7,041 nt of DNA from Akkermansiaceae bacterium. GTDB taxonomy: Bacteria > Verrucomicrobiota > Verrucomicrobiia > Verrucomicrobiales > Akkermansiaceae. Location: assembly GCA_023301335.1 (NCBI GenBank), contig JALZVA010000219.1, positions 1 to 7,041 of the forward strand, in the 5' to 3' direction. The position numbers and the translations under genes are program-made. Shown here piece by piece: positions 1 to 6,709 of the stretch; position 1 is the first letter of the stretch; each line of letters begins with the position of its first letter. A model generated the notes under the pieces. It was not told where the DNA came from. It saw nothing but the letters and a program-made list of their open reading frames with translations, and did not search any database.

Positions 1-1505
1 GAAACGTTCCTCATCCCAGCAGGATTCTTGAATTTCTTTAGCGTTTCCATCATTTTCTTCACCCTTTCCGGGTTCTTTTTAGCCAAGTCTTTACTTTCTT
101 GTGGATCTTCTAAAAGGTTAAAGAGCTTTGGAAATTTCTCCGCAATGAGTTTCCATTGTCCATCACGTAATGCGATAAGCTTAGGCGATTCTACTAACGT
201 GTCTTTGAGCTCAACTTCCTCATTCCCAAAAAGACTTGCCCAACTATTACGGGAATCCTTTGCTTCATCGTCTGCTAACTCTAGCTCCAACATCTCCGCA
301 AAGCTGGCCATAAAATCAATCTGATTAACCAGAGCGTCAGAAGTAGCAGGTTTTATCTTTCCTGGCCAAGAAACGATGAAGGGAACGCGTGTCCCACCCT
401 CAAAAATACTATACTTCCCACCTTTGTAAACTCCTGAACCATCATGGCCGTGGTCAGATTCTTTCGTGGCTTTTCTTACTTCACACCCGTCTTCATATCC
501 GTCATCATAAACAGGGCCATTATCACTAGAAAAAATGATGATCGTATTTTCGCGGAGCCCAGCCTCTTCGAGAGCTTTTATGATCTCGCCCGTGCTCCAG
601 TCGAACTGTACCATTGCATCTCCTCTAAAACCAAGATCAGTCTTTCCCTCGAAGCGCTCGTGTGGGGCTCTTGGGACGTGAATATCCTGAGAGGCAAAGT
701 ATAAGAAAAAAGGTTTATCTTTAGGTCGGTTGGCTATGTATTTTTTTGTTTTCTCCACAAACACATCCGCCATGGTCTCATCTGTCCAAAGGGCTGATTT
801 CCCTCCCACCATCGTCCCGATTCTAGCAATCTTGTTAATAATCGTATTATTATGCTGTTTATCTGCTTGGTACTTCACTTCCACATTAGCTCCTTTATTT
901 CCATTTGGGTAGGTCGTACTAGAATGTTTCTTCGGGATATTAGAACCGATATAAATAGGGTCATTCGGATCAAGATTCTCGACCTTGTATCCATCGAGAT
1001 ACACACAGGGAACGCGATCATTGGTTACAGGAAGTAAGTAGCTATAATCAAAGCCAATTTCCAACGGCCCAGGCTTAACCTCTGCGTTCCAGTCAAGTTT
1101 CACCCCTTTTTCACCTAATCCCAGGTGCCATTTACCAATGACAGCGGTATCGTAGCCAGCTTTCTTAAATAACTTAGGAAGAGTGAGTATATCAGTAGGG
1201 ATGACTAATTTGCCATCAGGCGGAAGCACTCTAATCTTACTCCTAAAAGCATGAACTCCAGTGAGCATAGAGTAGCGTGATGGAGTGCACGTAGATGCCG
1301 AACAATGCCCATCGACAAACCTCCGTCCTGATGCGGCAAGCTTGTCAATATTTGGAGTCGGTATTTTCTCAGAACCGTTAGCTCCCACATCCCCATACCC
1401 TACATCATCTCCATAAATAATAACAACATTAGGTTGAGACTCAGCAAATCCTGATCCACATTGAACGAGTAGAAGTAAACCAAAGGCTGGCGATTTAAAA
1501 TTCAT
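1..1505 (-). CDS. Secreted formylglycine-dependent sulfatase (sulfatase 1), C-terminus cut by window edge
   Basis: The frame is open from the ATG at 1505-1503 to the left edge, giving 501 visible residues and no stop, so only the extreme C-terminus is missing. Residues 1-21 look like a signal peptide (hydrophobic 8-14, likely cut after GFA), so the enzyme should act in the periplasm or outside. Hallmarks of the alkaline-phosphatase-fold sulfatases are present in order: N-V-V-I-I-Y-G-D-D with metal ligands D33/D34; the modification motif C73-T-P-S-R77 followed by YSMLTG, where C73 would become formylglycine; GKWHLG at 124-129; SDNG at 327-330; and GGK...EGG..VPF around 362-376. The end shows the usual LFNL-EDP-E..DLA tail, so the protein probably stops soon after the edge. 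It would hydrolyse a sulfate ester on a glycan or small molecule; the substrate cannot be read from the sequence. No clear Shine-Dalgarno precedes the ATG, but the signal peptide begins exactly there. It is divergent from the phosphatase gene. Confidence 0.95.
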   Translation of the reverse strand, partial: MNFKSPAFGLLLLVQCGSGFAESQPNVVIIYGDDVGYGDVGANGSEKIPTPNIDKLAASGRRFVDGHCSASTCTPSRYSMLTGVHAFRSKIRVLPPDGKLVIPTDILTLPKLFKKAGYDTAVIGKWHLGLGEKGVKLDWNAEVKPGPLEIGFDYSYLLPVTNDRVPCVYLDGYKVENLDPNDPIYIGSNIPKKHSSTTYPNGNKGANVEVKYQADKQHNNTIINKIARIGTMVGGKSALWTDETMADVFVEKTKKYIANRPKDKPFFLYFASQDIHVPRAPHERFEGKTDLGFRGDAMVQFDWSTGEIIKALEEAGLRENTIIIFSSDNGPVYDDGYEDGCEVRKATKESDHGHDGSGVYKGGKYSIFEGGTRVPFIVSWPGKIKPATSDALVNQIDFMASFAEMLELELADDEAKDSRNSWASLFGNEEVELKDTLVESPKLIALRDGQWKLIAEKFPKLFNLLEDPQESKDLAKKNPERVKKMMETLKKFKNPAGMRNV

Positions 1506-1657
1506 GCAATTAATGTCAAAAAGCACTAGCTCATTGTCAACCTTAATCCCTATAGCCCTAATATAAAAACATTAGAGACACTTCACCAGTATACAAGGAC
1601 TCGCCGTAACATAAATATTAGATTTGCAAACTCCATTATTTCGCCCAAATATCTAAT
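1506..1657. promoter_or_regulatory. Divergent intergenic region between sulfatase 1 and the phosphatase
   Basis: These 152 bp separate two genes transcribed away from each other, so promoters for both should lie here. The region is AT-rich. I see TGTCAA twice on the plus strand (TTGACA on the minus strand) at 1514-1519 and 1535-1540, 21 bp apart. I cannot pair either copy convincingly with a -10 element for sulfatase 1. On the plus strand TTGTCA at 1534-1539 is followed 19 bp later by TAATAT, a poor match to a housekeeping promoter. No RNA gene or plausible small coding sequence was seen. Confidence 0.5.
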
Positions 1658-1659
1658 AT
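1615..1659 (+). promoter_or_regulatory. Inverted repeat overlapping the phosphatase start codon
   Basis: ATATTAGAT at 1615-1623 is the exact reverse complement of ATCTAATAT at 1651-1659. The right arm contains the first two bases of the phosphatase ATG. Pairing can be extended inward by TTG (1624-1626) with CAA (1646-1648) if AT at 1649-1650 is bulged. In RNA this would be a 9+3 bp hairpin with a 19-nt loop masking the start codon; in DNA it could be a protein-binding site. The arms are almost all A/T, so chance occurrence is a real possibility. Confidence 0.3.
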
Positions 1660-3052
1660 GATCAAAATATGTACATCTATACTCGTAACAGTATTCTGCC
1701 TCCCGGCAGTCCAAGCGCACCCTCAATCTGATCATAAAAATTTACGCCATTGGGAAATTGCCAGTACCGATCCCGACCGCATTTTCCTCACCTTTAATGG
1801 TGATCCTACCTCTCGACGAGCAGTCACATGGAGGACTGCAGCGAAGCAAAACACCCCTGCGTATGCAGAAATAGCAAAGGCTACAGAACACGCAGGATTT
1901 GCCAAGGAAGCCACACGCTATACAGCACAATCAGAGGCTCTTAACCTGAATATTGATACGGCTAATAAACAGGGGCAGGTTACTTACCATTCCGTGACTT
2001 TTAAAGACCTCGAACCTGATACTCTCTACGCTTACCGCGTGGGTGATGAATCCAATCATAAATCTGAGTGGATCCAATTCCAAACCGCCTCACGCGAAGC
2101 TAAGCCTTTCAAATTTGTTTACTTTGGTGATGCCCAAAACGGGGTTCTAAGTCACTGGTCACGCACTATCCGCATGGCCTACCAGACAGCCCCAGATGCC
2201 AAATTTGCTCTCCATGCTGGAGACATGATCAATATCTCCCATGCAGACAATGAATGGGCTGAGTGGTATAAAGCAGGTGGATTTATCCACTCCCAGTGGA
2301 CAGGTGTCCCCGTTGCTGGAAATCATGAATATATTGGAAGAACTCCAGCAATTAAAAATAAGCTCTCTATTCAATGGCGCCCACAGTTCACTCTTCCAGT
2401 CGTCAAAGAGCTCCCAAAGGAACTACACGAAACCGTTTACAGTATTGATTATGAAGGTATGCAGCTCATCGTTCTCAATTCTAACAGGCTTATGGCTGAA
2501 CAGAAACCTTATTTAGAAGCACAGCTCAAAAAACCAGGCTATCGCTGGAAAGTCGTCTCCTTCCACCACTCTCTCTTTTCTCCTCATCGCGGTGTTTCCG
2601 CAAATAGCAAAAAAATAGCTACAGAGTGGCAACCTCTCTTTGAAAAATACAATGTGGATATGGTTCTACAAGGACATGACCATGCTTACACACGAGGTCA
2701 GTTACCTATACGAAGTGAATCAGGTCATGTCAAAGATAGCTTTCAGACCATGTATGTCACCTCCGTTAGTGGACCTAAGCAATATCAGGTCAACCCTGAG
2801 CACATGAAAGAATTTAGCAAGCAAGGCTTAGAAACTATCCGCAGTGGCGAGCAAACACAATTTTTCCAAGTCATCAGCGCAGACGAGAACAAACTCAATT
2901 ACAAGGCCTATACCACCACAGGAAAACTCTACGACGAGGCCACTATCACCAAAGATTTTAACACTGGAGAAAAGACCATCAAACAAGAAATACCTGATAT
3001 AAAAGAGCGCATCTTCCCAAATGGCTCTATCAAAAGACCAAAGAGCTTTTAA
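1658..3052 (+). CDS. Secreted purple-acid-phosphatase-type metallophosphoesterase with N-terminal fibronectin-III-like domain
   Basis: A 464-residue exported hydrolase. Residues 1-20 form a signal peptide ending VQA|HP. Residues about 35-145 match the fibronectin-III-like N-terminal domain of purple acid phosphatases (R-x-x-T-W-R-T, then F-K-D-L-E-P-D-T-L-Y-A-Y-R-V-G-D). The calcineurin-like core follows: GDAQ (157-160), GDMIN (188-192), GNHE (221-224), FHH (302-304) and GHDH (339-342), supplying D158, D189, N222, H303/H304, H340 and H342 as dinuclear metal ligands. A C-terminal segment of about 365-430 (TSVSGPKQY...FFQVISADENKLNYKAY) resembles the PAP C-terminal domain. It should hydrolyse phosphomonoesters, or perhaps diesters, outside the cytoplasm; the substrate is unknown. 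The Tyr ligand that gives true PAPs their colour is replaced by N192. No good Shine-Dalgarno precedes the ATG, but the signal peptide starts there. It is divergent from sulfatase 1 and convergent with sulfatase 2. Confidence 0.93.
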   Translation: MIKICTSILVTVFCLPAVQAHPQSDHKNLRHWEIASTDPDRIFLTFNGDPTSRRAVTWRTAAKQNTPAYAEIAKATEHAGFAKEATRYTAQSEALNLNIDTANKQGQVTYHSVTFKDLEPDTLYAYRVGDESNHKSEWIQFQTASREAKPFKFVYFGDAQNGVLSHWSRTIRMAYQTAPDAKFALHAGDMINISHADNEWAEWYKAGGFIHSQWTGVPVAGNHEYIGRTPAIKNKLSIQWRPQFTLPVVKELPKELHETVYSIDYEGMQLIVLNSNRLMAEQKPYLEAQLKKPGYRWKVVSFHHSLFSPHRGVSANSKKIATEWQPLFEKYNVDMVLQGHDHAYTRGQLPIRSESGHVKDSFQTMYVTSVSGPKQYQVNPEHMKEFSKQGLETIRSGEQTQFFQVISADENKLNYKAYTTTGKLYDEATITKDFNTGEKTIKQEIPDIKERIFPNGSIKRPKSF

Positions 3053-3070
3053 CCTCTTCTAACCTAACAC

Positions 3071-4486
3071 TTATAACTTCCCTTTGAAATTCCACTCTTC
3101 CTTTGGACTTTCAGTTCTCGCAGAACTTAGTAATTTAAATAATTCCGCGACTTTCTCAGGATATTTTTGAGCAAGGTCATGTTTCTCTCTAATATCCTCA
3201 GCGAGATTATAGAGTTCGTATTTGGAAATTTCTTGAGGCCTTCTACCTTTGGTCTTCTGCTTCGTTTGTCTTTCCCGTGAATTAACATTCACCCTAACAA
3301 TTTTCCAATCTCCTTTACGTAACGCGACCTTGCCACCTTTATCTTGAAACTCCCAATATAGATACTCATGCTTAGCTTGCTCTTCACCCTTTAGTAGAGG
3401 TAAAAAAGACACCCCCTGAGTTCGTTCAGGAGTGCTCTCCCCTAACAAATCACAAACTGTTGGCATTACATCCCAAAAGGCAGAGGCATGATCGGTTTCC
3501 CGTCCAGCAGTGATGACCTTAGGCCACTTCACAATAAATGGCACACGAATCCCACCTTCATAAAGGTCTCGTTTCCCTCCTCTAAGCTCTCCGTTAGAGT
3601 TGAATAATTTATAATGATACCCTCCTTCAACGTGTGATCCATTATCACTAGTAAAACAAATTAGCGTGTCTTCCTCTATTCCTAGCTCTTTAAGCTTAGC
3701 AACTACCTCACCTACCTGCTTATCCATCCGAGTCACCATCGCTGCGTGAGTGGCCTTCACATGCTCACACGCCACGTAGTGCACACCTTTATATTTTTTT
3801 TCTGGGGTAAATTTTCCGATGAATGGCTCTACCGCCTCTTTTGGAGCTTGTAAACTCGCATGCGGCACACTGTAAGAAAGTAGCAGAAAAAAGGGTTCGT
3901 CTTTAGATTTCTCAATAAACTCCAGTGATCTTTTCGTGTATTCGTCCTGAATATAAACGCTCCCATACTTACCGTCATTCCCCTCTATAAGCACCTCTTT
4001 CCCTTGAGAGTAGACTTTCTTCGGATAATGATAATGTGCTGTTTTATGGCTAAGCGTCCCCCAAAAATAATCAAAGCCACTCTCATGTGGAGCTTGGGCA
4101 TCAAAGGTATTCCCCGTCACACATGATTTCCCCACCATCCCTGTTTTATACCCTCCTTTTTTTAATAATTCCGCAATGGTTACATCCTCTGGTCTCAGCT
4201 GATACTCGCCATTTCCTCTAATATAAGTATTCCCCGAGTCCTGCCCCGTCATCAGACAGCTCCGCGACGGAGCGCATACCGTGCTTCCGGAATAATGTGA
4301 GGTAAAACGTATCCCATCCTTTGCAAGCTGATCCAGATGCGGTGTCTTAAACCCCTTCTGTCCATAGCACGACAAATCTCCATAACCCAAATCATCTGCA
4401 ATGATATACACAATATTTGGTTTTTCAGCATGCGCTAAAGGCAAAATCAACAAGGTTAACGCGGAAAAGTAACAAGATAGTCTCAT
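3071..4486 (-). CDS. Secreted formylglycine-dependent sulfatase (sulfatase 2)
   Basis: A complete 471-residue sulfatase. I start it at the ATG at 4486-4484 rather than the in-frame GTG at 4513. From the ATG the protein begins with a clean signal peptide (MRLSC... to LAHA|EKPN, cut after residue 20), and AGAAGAGGG lies just upstream. The GTG start would put acidic residues ahead of the signal peptide. Core motifs: ADDLGYGD (30-37) with D31/D32 as metal ligands; C71-A-P-S-R75 with LMTG, C71 being the formylglycine site; SVPH (206-209); SDNG (280-283); GGK...EGG..VPF (303-317). The C-terminal YELYNLAEDIREKHDLA signature is intact. The usual GKWHLG/GKWGLG block reads GKSCVTG (119-125), so K120 is kept but the following W and H/G are not. 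Role: exported sulfate-ester hydrolase, probably on polysaccharide; substrate unknown. It lies downstream of the FecR-like gene after a 179-bp gap, so it probably has its own promoter. Confidence 0.95.
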   Translation of the reverse strand: MRLSCYFSALTLLILPLAHAEKPNIVYIIADDLGYGDLSCYGQKGFKTPHLDQLAKDGIRFTSHYSGSTVCAPSRSCLMTGQDSGNTYIRGNGEYQLRPEDVTIAELLKKGGYKTGMVGKSCVTGNTFDAQAPHESGFDYFWGTLSHKTAHYHYPKKVYSQGKEVLIEGNDGKYGSVYIQDEYTKRSLEFIEKSKDEPFFLLLSYSVPHASLQAPKEAVEPFIGKFTPEKKYKGVHYVACEHVKATHAAMVTRMDKQVGEVVAKLKELGIEEDTLICFTSDNGSHVEGGYHYKLFNSNGELRGGKRDLYEGGIRVPFIVKWPKVITAGRETDHASAFWDVMPTVCDLLGESTPERTQGVSFLPLLKGEEQAKHEYLYWEFQDKGGKVALRKGDWKIVRVNVNSRERQTKQKTKGRRPQEISKYELYNLAEDIREKHDLAQKYPEKVAELFKLLSSARTESPKEEWNFKGKL

Positions 4487-4665
4487 GCCCTCTTCTAGAA
4501 GAACTTCCTTCACACATAAAGGAAAATCATCCTATATAACGTCCGAACCACCAGATTAACTAGATTTTTCAATTTCTAAACAATTCATTAGAATGGCTAA
4601 CAGTATAGAAAATAAATTCCTCATCTCCTAAGCGACGCATAGGTCTATTACATTATTAATAACAC
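4487..4665. promoter_or_regulatory. AT-rich gap upstream of sulfatase 2
   Basis: These 179 bp separate the FecR-like stop from the sulfatase 2 ATG, both on the minus strand. Candidate elements on the minus strand are TTGTTT near 4580 followed about 18 bp later by TTAATC, and TATATA near 4535; none is strong enough to call a promoter. An A/T-only inverted repeat (4653-4659 with 4666-4672) covers the FecR-like stop codon and is too weak for a confident terminator. A 22-codon open frame at 4624-4556 is discussed among the findings. The position makes this the likely promoter region of sulfatase 2. Confidence 0.4.
4491..4502. promoter_or_regulatory. 12-bp perfect palindrome at the sulfatase 2 ribosome-binding region
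   Basis: TCTTCTAGAAGA reads the same on both strands. It ends four bases before the sulfatase 2 ATG (minus strand) and overlaps the purine-rich AGAAGAGGG that should act as the Shine-Dalgarno. It has no room for a hairpin loop of normal size within the perfect part, so a DNA operator is easier to imagine than an RNA hairpin. One or two 12-bp palindromes are expected by chance in 7 kb. Confidence 0.25.
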
Positions 4666-6174
4666 TTAATAAGGAGATCCCACCTCATACGATTCCTTAA
4701 TCTCAGCTTTTGAAAGTTCTCGAGATACAACTGAAAACTCATCTATTTTTCCAAAAATTACTCGGGCGGTATGCCTTTCATTCTGCCAAGCGCCTACAGA
4801 TGCCCTAGTCAAATTTAGTGACTTCACTTTACGCTTAGATTCACCTTGAAACTCTCCATTGACATAAGATTTCATCAACTGAGATCCAGCATCATAAGTC
4901 AGCGTGACCTGATGCCACGTCCCTAACTCTAGCTTACCAATTTTTGAATCTTTCTTTACTTTAAATCCCGGAGACACCTTTCCATCCCTAGATATTTGCC
5001 AGTGTAGCCGGCCTAGCCCTTCCTCCTCCGTATTCATAATCACACGGATACTCGTTTCAAATACATCCGTGTAAATCCATGCTTGAATGCTAAAGTCACC
5101 TTCCAAGTTTAGTTCAGGGAGTGTGATTTTTTGTTCTAACGATTCTATCACATAAGCTGAATCCTGCTCCCACCTCCCTCTTACTTTGACAACATTAGTA
5201 GTTTCAGCAGATAGGCTTTCATTTACATGGGAAGAAATTATTTCACCTCCATTTTTAAAATCTAAATATAACAACAGGCTAGGGTCCGCGAGCTGTTTCT
5301 CTCGATATTCCTTCCAACGCTGCAGCGCAATACTTCTAAAGGTCGGGTATTCAGCCTCAGGTGACAATAAGGCTATTTCAGACTCTCCCTTCTTCCATGT
5401 TGCAGCATAGCCTTCGGTAGCTTGTATGGGCTGAGCGTTTGTAGCTGTATAGAGTTCAATTTCTCCATTAAACACATTCACTTTTGTTTCCCCTCCTTGG
5501 GTCACACTTAGCCCAAACTCGGTTCCTAAATCACGAATATCAATATTAGGAGTATCAATCCGAAAGCCATATCCAGAAGTAGGTACATGAGCCCTGACCT
5601 TCCCTTCATTGAGCACGATATTAAATGCGTCTTTGATCTTAAATTCAGCAGGAGCACTTAGACTAAGACCTACGCCATTAGAGAATTCAATATGAGCCGC
5701 TCCCTTTACTAGCCTATATTGAGCAGAACCAAGCTCCTCCCCCACTTGCATGAGCTCCTCCCATTGGGCGTCTGTGCTGGCAGTTATAATTTTAGCAATG
5801 GCAGTATGCTCCACATCAAGCTGCTGTGGACTGGCTGTATTTCCGGTCAGATCAAGATTCTCCTTTGGCAAAAAATGCATCCCAACAGCTACTACAGCCA
5901 CACCAGCAGCCACAGTCGCTAGAGCAGGATAGCACCATTTTATTTTTTTAGAGTCTTGATGTTTAATATCTTGCTGACTCACATCACCGCTATAAATCGC
6001 CTTCACTTGCTCCGCTCTCAACTCATCAGCGATAAGGTCTTCATCCATGATTTCTTGGACAAAGACTCTACGTTCCACAGCATGCTTTCTCAGTAGCTCA
6101 TTGAGCTTTTCATTACTCTTGGCATCGCCTGTTTCATAACAGTCGATCATTTGTTGAAAAATATCTTGGTTCAT
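4666..6174 (-). CDS. FecR-like transmembrane anti-sigma protein with C-terminal LamG/concanavalin-type domain
   Basis: 502 residues from the ATG at 6174-6172, which follows the sigma-factor stop after one base (TAA-G-ATG), a coupling arrangement. An in-frame ATG 54 bp upstream would overlap the sigma gene and add a tail unlike the family. Residues 1-77 are a charged helical cytoplasmic part, expected to bind the sigma factor. Residues about 80-101 are one hydrophobic span (ALATVAAGVAVVAVGMHFL). Residues about 150-245 match the FecR domain: KGAAHIEFSNGVGLSLSAPA, then LNEGKVRAHVP, GFRIDTP, IRDLGTEFG and VNVFNGEIEL. Residues about 298-496 match a LamG-3/concanavalin A-like jelly roll: LLLYLDF, FSIQAWIYTD, WHQVTLTYDAG, SYVNGEFQG, FGKIDEFSVVSRELSKAEI. 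The last two domains should lie outside the inner membrane. Inferred role: it holds or activates the sigma factor in response to an envelope signal, perhaps a glycan bound by the LamG domain. FecR family membership is firm; ligand binding is inference. Confidence 0.9.
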   Translation of the reverse strand: MNQDIFQQMIDCYETGDAKSNEKLNELLRKHAVERRVFVQEIMDEDLIADELRAEQVKAIYSGDVSQQDIKHQDSKKIKWCYPALATVAAGVAVVAVGMHFLPKENLDLTGNTASPQQLDVEHTAIAKIITASTDAQWEELMQVGEELGSAQYRLVKGAAHIEFSNGVGLSLSAPAEFKIKDAFNIVLNEGKVRAHVPTSGYGFRIDTPNIDIRDLGTEFGLSVTQGGETKVNVFNGEIELYTATNAQPIQATEGYAATWKKGESEIALLSPEAEYPTFRSIALQRWKEYREKQLADPSLLLYLDFKNGGEIISSHVNESLSAETTNVVKVRGRWEQDSAYVIESLEQKITLPELNLEGDFSIQAWIYTDVFETSIRVIMNTEEEGLGRLHWQISRDGKVSPGFKVKKDSKIGKLELGTWHQVTLTYDAGSQLMKSYVNGEFQGESKRKVKSLNLTRASVGAWQNERHTARVIFGKIDEFSVVSRELSKAEIKESYEVGSPY

Positions 6175-6175
6175 C

Positions 6176-6709
6176 TTATTGGATCGCGGTTTTGTGAGTG
6201 ACACACTCTCTGAGCTGAGCCCGCACACGCTTGAGTAGACTTCTCACCCCGTTCGAGGAGCGATTCATTTTTGACGCAATAGCGTCAATGGATAGCCTGG
6301 CACTATACTTAGAGGATAAGAGTAATTTATGCTCATCAGAGAGCTGACCAAGACATTGGCGTAATGCTAAGTTACGATCAGATAGTTCAGGTGCCAGCTC
6401 GGCACTGTCTTGCATCACTAGTTCTAACACTTCATCATTGAATACAACCTTCTCCCTAGCCTTATCTCTATAGAAGGCCAGCACTTCATATTTAGCCACG
6501 GAGAATGCCCATTGAAGAAATGGAACATCACGATTCCATTGATCTTCTTTTTTACATAAGACTATATTGGTTTTTTGCATCACGTCATCAGAGTCATGAT
6601 AGCTCCCTATGGATCCACGAATATACCCCCGGATCGCAGCTTGATACTGAGTAATCATCGCTAAGAAATCATCTGACTCTTGCTCAACGCTATCTTCTCT
6701 CTTTTCCAT
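6176..6709 (-). CDS. ECF-type RNA polymerase sigma factor (Rhodopirellula/Verrucomicrobium-type family)
   Basis: 177 residues from the ATG at 6709-6707. Region 2 covers about residues 13-85: DDFLAMITQYQ, IRGYIRGSI, the region 2.2 core D-S-D-D-V-M-Q-K-T-N-I-V-L (39-51), then PFLQWAFSVAKYEVLAFYRDKAR (63-85). Region 4 covers about 114-170: LRQCLGQLSDEHKLLLSSKY, then a helix-turn-helix IDAIASKMNRSSNGVRSLLKRVRAQLREC with the recognition helix at about 150-163. No region 3 is present, as expected for ECF factors. The pattern Q-T/K-T-N-I-V-L and AKYEVLAFYRDKAR recalls the PVC sigma family (TIGR02989-like). The frame stays open upstream to a TTG at 6802, but that extension reads through the intergenic inverted repeat and is not like the family. 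It is coupled to the FecR-like gene one base downstream. Its targets are not proven; sulfatase 2 and the divergent gene at 6802 are candidates. Confidence 0.92.
   Translation of the reverse strand: MEKREDSVEQESDDFLAMITQYQAAIRGYIRGSIGSYHDSDDVMQKTNIVLCKKEDQWNRDVPFLQWAFSVAKYEVLAFYRDKAREKVVFNDEVLELVMQDSAELAPELSDRNLALRQCLGQLSDEHKLLLSSKYSARLSIDAIASKMNRSSNGVRSLLKRVRAQLRECVTHKTAIQ

Noticed and set aside
1..1500. Plus-strand open frames of 60-98 codons (28-324, 444-704, 730-912, 852-1037)
   Set aside because: All lie opposite the continuous minus-strand sulfatase frame, which carries every family motif; they show no domain or start signal.
1..1505. Sulfatase 1 as a pseudogene because no stop codon is visible
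   Set aside because: Reading codon by codon, the frame is unbroken from the ATG to the edge with intact motifs; the missing end is due to the window boundary.
1503..1570. Lipoprotein signal in sulfatase 1 (L-V-Q-C at residues 13-16)
   Set aside because: Gln at the position before Cys does not fit a lipobox; cleavage after GFA at residue 21 fits signal peptidase I.
3041..3058. AAGAG/CTCTT inverted repeat at the end of the phosphatase as a shared terminator for the convergent genes
   Set aside because: The stem is only 5 bp with an 8-nt loop and has no T-run in either direction; too weak to call.
4487..4513. GTG start for sulfatase 2 nine codons upstream
   Set aside because: It would place KEVLLEEG before the signal peptide. 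The ATG at 4486 starts a standard signal peptide and has a purine-rich sequence just upstream.
4653..4672. TTATTAA/TTAATAA inverted repeat at the FecR-like stop as a terminator
   Set aside because: The stem is 7 bp of A/T only and no T-run follows; likely a by-product of base composition.
6175..6228. 18-residue upstream extension of the FecR-like protein
   Set aside because: It lies wholly inside the sigma-factor coding sequence in another frame. The TAA-G-ATG junction gives a more typical coupled start.
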